From Candidatus Electryonea clarkiae (GTDB lineage Bacteria; Electryoneota; Electryoneia; Electryoneales; Electryoneaceae): a DNA stretch of 43,779 nt. Location: contig JAVCCM010000166.1 in NCBI GenBank assembly GCA_030765455.1, positions 119,835 to 163,613 on the forward strand. The letters are read 5' to 3'. The notes beneath the pieces are model-generated. The model was not told the DNA's origin, did no database searches, and saw nothing but the letters and a program-made list of their open reading frames with translations. Positions 40,608-43,779 of the stretch are shown here, one piece after another (within the stretch, counting starts at the first letter, position 1; each line of letters begins with the position of its first letter). A program made the translations under genes and the position numbers.

Positions 40608-43001
40608 ATGAACGAAGCTGAAACACGCGCAGAACTAATAGATCCCGTCCTTAAGGACGCTGGATGGGGTGTGGTGGAAGGCAGCCGGGTACGCCGTGAG
40701 GTTATCACACTCGGTCGTCTCCAGGGAGCAGGTAAACGCGCAAAACAAGAGATTGCCGACTATGTTTTGGTCTATCGCGGTCAGAAGCTGGCTGTTATCG
40801 AAGCCAAGCGCCGGAATCTGCCGGATACCGAAGGCGTAGCTCAAGCCAAGAAGTACGCGGCAAAACTCCAAACCCGCTTCGCGTATTCTACAAATGGTGA
40901 GGGCATCTACAGGATTGACATGGAGACTGGGTCTGAGGGCTATGTCTCACACTACCCAACTCCCGATGAAATCTGGGCGGATACTTTTGCGGAGGAAAAT
41001 GAATGGCGTAACCGTTTTGCCGCCGTGCCTTTCGAGGACAAGGGCGGAATCTGGGAAGCTCGCTACTACCAGCACAACGCCATCAACCTCACCTTGGAAG
41101 CTATCGCCGCAGGGCGGGAACGTATCCTGCTGACAATGGCTACAGGAACAGGAAAGACTTTCATTGCATTTCAGTTAGCATGGAAACTGTTCCAGAGCAG
41201 ATGGACGCTCACCAGGGACGGTAAACGCCGCCCGCGTGTCCTGTTCCTCGCTGATCGCAACATACTTGCCGATCAGGCTTATAACGCATTTTCCGCTTTC
41301 CCTGAAGACGCGCTTATCCGTATAGCACCTGACGAGATCCGCAAGAAAGGGAGAGTACCTAAAAACGGCAGCATTTTCTTTACCATCTTTCAAACCTTCA
41401 TGTCCGGCACAGACGAAGAAGGCAATCCCAGTCCTCATTTCGGCGATTATCCCCCGGACTTCTTTGATTTCATCGTGATTGACGAATGTCACCGGGGTGG
41501 TGCTAACGACGAGAGCAACTGGCGTGGTATCATGGAGTACTTCTCGCCAGCCGTTCAATTAGGTCTTACCGCCACTCCGAAACGAGAGACTAACGCCGAT
41601 ACTTATGCCTACTTCGGCGAACCGGTATATATCTATTCCCTGAGAGAAGGGATTAATGACGGCTACCTCACGCCTTTCAAAGTGAAACAGATCGCCACTA
41701 CTCTCGACGATTATGTCTATACCTCTGACGATGATATCATAGAGGGTGAGATTGAGGAAGGAAAACGATACACCGAGGACGACTTCAACAAAGTGATTGA
41801 GATTGAAGCTCGTGAAAAATACCGTGTGCAGATCTTCATGAATACCATCGACCAAAGTCAAAAGACCATTGTCTTTTGTGCTACTCAAGTCCACGCACTG
41901 GCAGTACGCAACCTGGTAAACCAAATCAAAACCAGCTCAGAACCTAATTATTGTGTGCGAGTGACCGCCAACGATGGCGCACTGGGAGAGCAATTCCTGC
42001 GCACTTTTCAGGACAACGAGAAAACCATCCCCACAATACTCACAACATCCCAGAAATTATCAACCGGCGTGGATGCCCGTAACATTCGCAACATAGTACT
42101 GATGCGTCCGATAAATTCCATGATTGAGTTCAAACAGATCATTGGTCGCGGGACAAGGTTGTTCGACGACAAGGATTACTTTACGATTCTCGATTTCGTA
42201 AAAGCTTATGAACATTTTAATGACCCTGAGTGGGACGGGGAACCTGTAGAACCAGAGCCATGTGAGCGTTGTGGTAATAGTCCATGCACCTGTGAAGCGG
42301 AACCCCCGGAACCTTGTCCCGTATGTGGCGAGATCTTTTGTATATGCGAGAAAGAACCACCTGAGCCTTGCCCTGAATGTGGTGAAACTCCTTGCATATG
42401 TAAGAAGCGGACAAGGATTAAGATCAAACTGGCAGATGGCAAAGAACGGGCAATCGAACACATGATGGCTACATCATTCTGGAGCCCAGACGGAAAACCA
42501 ATGTCAGCGGCTGAGTTTATCGAACGGTTGTTTGGCGTATTGCCTGACCTTTTCAAAAACGAAGACGAACTCCGAAAACTATGGAGCCTTCCCGATACAC
42601 GCAAAGCACTCCTTGACGGACTCGCAGAAAAGGGTTACGGTGATGAACAACTCTCAGAAGTCAGCCGTATGATCAATGCTGAGAAAAGTGACCTTTACGA
42701 TGTTTTAGCATACATCGCCTTTGCCCAGGCTCCAATCAGTTGTGAAGAGCGAGTCAATACTCACAGAAGCCTCATCCTGTCCCTCTATGAGGACAAGCAA
42801 CAAGAGTTCCTCGACTTTGTCCTGGGGCACTATATCCAACAAGGAGTTGGTGAACTCGATCAGGATAAACTACCCCATTTACTCGAATTGAAATACCACG
42901 CCACGGCTGACGCAGTCACAGAGCTGGGTAAAGTAGCGGATATCCGAGAATTGTTTATAGGTTTTCAAAAGCACCTGTACACACAACAGGCTGTGGCGTA
43001 A
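40608..43001 (+). CDS. hsdR: Type I restriction endonuclease, motor/nuclease subunit HsdR (EcoEI-like)
   Basis: HsdR translocates and cuts unmethylated DNA in complex with HsdM and HsdS. The 797-residue sequence opens with a PD-(D/E)xK nuclease (D51, then E65 and K67 in VIEAKRR). A superfamily 2 motor follows: Walker A MATGTGKT (177-184), DECH (292-295), TATP (321-324) and a second RecA domain with LTTSQKLSTGVDARNIRNIVLMRP and QIIGRGTRLF. Residues 552-598 form a Cys-rich insert of three C-x2-C-x4-C-x-C units spaced 18 residues apart. The C-terminal EcoEI-type domain (MMATSFWSPDGKPMSAAEFIERLFG ... KQQEFLDFVLGHYIQQGVGELD) binds HsdM. GAGGAA precedes the ATG at 40608. All catalytic residues are present, so the system looks functional. 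Confidence 0.95.
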   Translation: MNEAETRAELIDPVLKDAGWGVVEGSRVRREVITLGRLQGAGKRAKQEIADYVLVYRGQKLAVIEAKRRNLPDTEGVAQAKKYAAKLQTRFAYSTNGEGIYRIDMETGSEGYVSHYPTPDEIWADTFAEENEWRNRFAAVPFEDKGGIWEARYYQHNAINLTLEAIAAGRERILLTMATGTGKTFIAFQLAWKLFQSRWTLTRDGKRRPRVLFLADRNILADQAYNAFSAFPEDALIRIAPDEIRKKGRVPKNGSIFFTIFQTFMSGTDEEGNPSPHFGDYPPDFFDFIVIDECHRGGANDESNWRGIMEYFSPAVQLGLTATPKRETNADTYAYFGEPVYIYSLREGINDGYLTPFKVKQIATTLDDYVYTSDDDIIEGEIEEGKRYTEDDFNKVIEIEAREKYRVQIFMNTIDQSQKTIVFCATQVHALAVRNLVNQIKTSSEPNYCVRVTANDGALGEQFLRTFQDNEKTIPTILTTSQKLSTGVDARNIRNIVLMRPINSMIEFKQIIGRGTRLFDDKDYFTILDFVKAYEHFNDPEWDGEPVEPEPCERCGNSPCTCEAEPPEPCPVCGEIFCICEKEPPEPCPECGETPCICKKRTRIKIKLADGKERAIEHMMATSFWSPDGKPMSAAEFIERLFGVLPDLFKNEDELRKLWSLPDTRKALLDGLAEKGYGDEQLSEVSRMINAEKSDLYDVLAYIAFAQAPISCEERVNTHRSLILSLYEDKQQEFLDFVLGHYIQQGVGELDQDKLPHLLELKYHATADAVTELGKVADIRELFIGFQKHLYTQQAVA

Positions 43002-43256
43002 TCGTTTTAGAAAAATGACATTTGATTCATAGCGGCGGGTGGTCATGTTTGCTCGCAAGCATTGTTTGTGCTATATTCTTTCTATCCACGCGCACGATTC
43101 ATAATATTATACACCTCTAACAACCTTGTAACAGAACAAGATCAGTTGTCAGCATTAATTATATAAGGAAAATCCTGTATGAAAATCTGCCAGAAGGCGG
43201 ACAAGTCATACAGGGACACACACGCGAATTCATTCTTAACCGAAAGGGGAAGTATC

Positions 43257-43649
43257 ATGCCATCGATATCAGATTTTGATACCCTGCAAGAGACATTGGG
43301 AGAAAATTATCTGGACTTTTTCGAAGTAATGAACAGCACTTTTGAGATTGGTGAAGAAGTCCTCCACATCTACCATATCCCACAGGAACCACCTTCAAAG
43401 GCGAACGATTATTATATCTTGACTAAGAAAAGGTTATTCCGTCTTGAAATTGATCCTTCATTGAAATTCAGGTCGAGCATGACCTGCTATTACATGCGGT
43501 TATTCGATTCAATCGTATTCAAGGCAACACAACAGGGTGGACACAGGATTAACCTGAAAAACTCAGACGGGAAAATCTCTATTGATTTCCGTGCAGATGA
43601 CCTGAGAGACCTGTATAAAGACCTGAACAAAGTGATGGAAACGTATTAA
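43257..43649 (+). CDS. Small hypothetical protein, possibly PH-like
   Basis: From the ATG at 43257, which has a strong AAAGGGGAAG ribosome site, this gives 130 residues. An in-frame ATG at 43179 with AAGGAAA would add 26. No signal peptide or membrane segment is seen, so it should be cytoplasmic. The middle of the protein (EEVLHIYHIPQEP ... DYYILTKKRLFRLEID ... YYMRLFDSIVFKA ... GKISIDFRADDLRDLYKDLNKVM) has the strand order and closing helix of bacterial PH-like domains. That is a fold guess only. It lies 255 bases after hsdR and is probably a separate transcript. The flanks 43002-43256 and 43650-43779 show no other gene. Confidence 0.6.
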   Translation: MPSISDFDTLQETLGENYLDFFEVMNSTFEIGEEVLHIYHIPQEPPSKANDYYILTKKRLFRLEIDPSLKFRSSMTCYYMRLFDSIVFKATQQGGHRINLKNSDGKISIDFRADDLRDLYKDLNKVMETY

Positions 43650-43779
43650 TACATTCCGGTTATGTCATTAGCTCAGCTAAAGTAATAGTCGATCTTTGAA
43701 TACAACGTGTCAAGAGTTTATCGAAAATATTGAATAGGTTCCAGCGTCTGTTGAAACGGAATTCGAATTCATCAAGATA

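Overview
The window reads as a chromosomal segment of a Gram-negative bacterium, most likely a member of the FCB superphylum (Ignavibacteria, Calditrichota, Marinimicrobia, Cloacimonadota and similar candidate lineages). Seven large secreted proteins end in a type IX secretion (T9SS) type A sorting domain of the 'YPNPFN ... GxxVxSGVYxxxL ... K+' kind, and two lipopolysaccharide-core genes (a heptosyltransferase-like family 9 glycosyltransferase and waaA) imply an outer membrane. No rRNA, tRNA or CRISPR array was found, so the phylum cannot be fixed from this sequence alone.

Layout. 1-1755: the 5' part of nnr (metabolite repair) on the minus strand, then ruvC on the plus strand. 1785-11317: three large minus-strand T9SS cargo genes, a subtilisin-like protease with a beta-helix and two tandem Asp-box beta-propeller proteins. 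The roughly 490-bp upstream regions of the two propeller genes are more alike than their coding parts. 12334-20158: a compact plus-strand housekeeping cluster of ALDH7, smpB, a polyprenyl diphosphate synthase, apbE, a family 9 glycosyltransferase, waaA and a fused double-ATPase of ECF type. Several junctions overlap or abut, so co-transcription is likely. 20507-26498: more T9SS/FG-GAP cargo, interrupted by a REP-associated tyrosine transposase (RAYT) gene flanked by two 175-180 bp direct repeats, each bounded by inverted REP palindromes. 26664-28808: tex. 28870-35280: three accessory genes (two T9SS cargo, one CsgG-like protein with a C-terminal barrel). They are separated by duplicated scraps of the tex 3' end. 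35506-43001: a type I restriction-modification locus (hsdM, hsdS, hsdR). Between hsdS and hsdR lie an XRE-ImmA/IrrE plus DUF4411 (PIN-like) pair, a dinD-like remnant and a small winged-helix ORF made by an in-frame 225-bp tandem duplication. 43257-43649: an unrecognised small gene.

How it fits together. The middle of the window is ordinary cell-envelope and translation-quality-control housekeeping. Around it are accessory zones rich in secreted surface proteins and defence genes. The signal most worth following is at the tex 3' end. An 82-bp piece of the tex C-terminal coding sequence recurs about 6.6 kb downstream at 85% identity with mostly coding-like changes, and two shorter copies lie exactly between the intervening genes. 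This looks like stepwise, cassette-like accretion of genes at a tex 3'-end hot spot, ending next to the restriction island. No integrase is visible in the window, so the mechanism is open. All identities were counted by hand on the printed sequence, and all functional calls rest on motif recognition without database searches.
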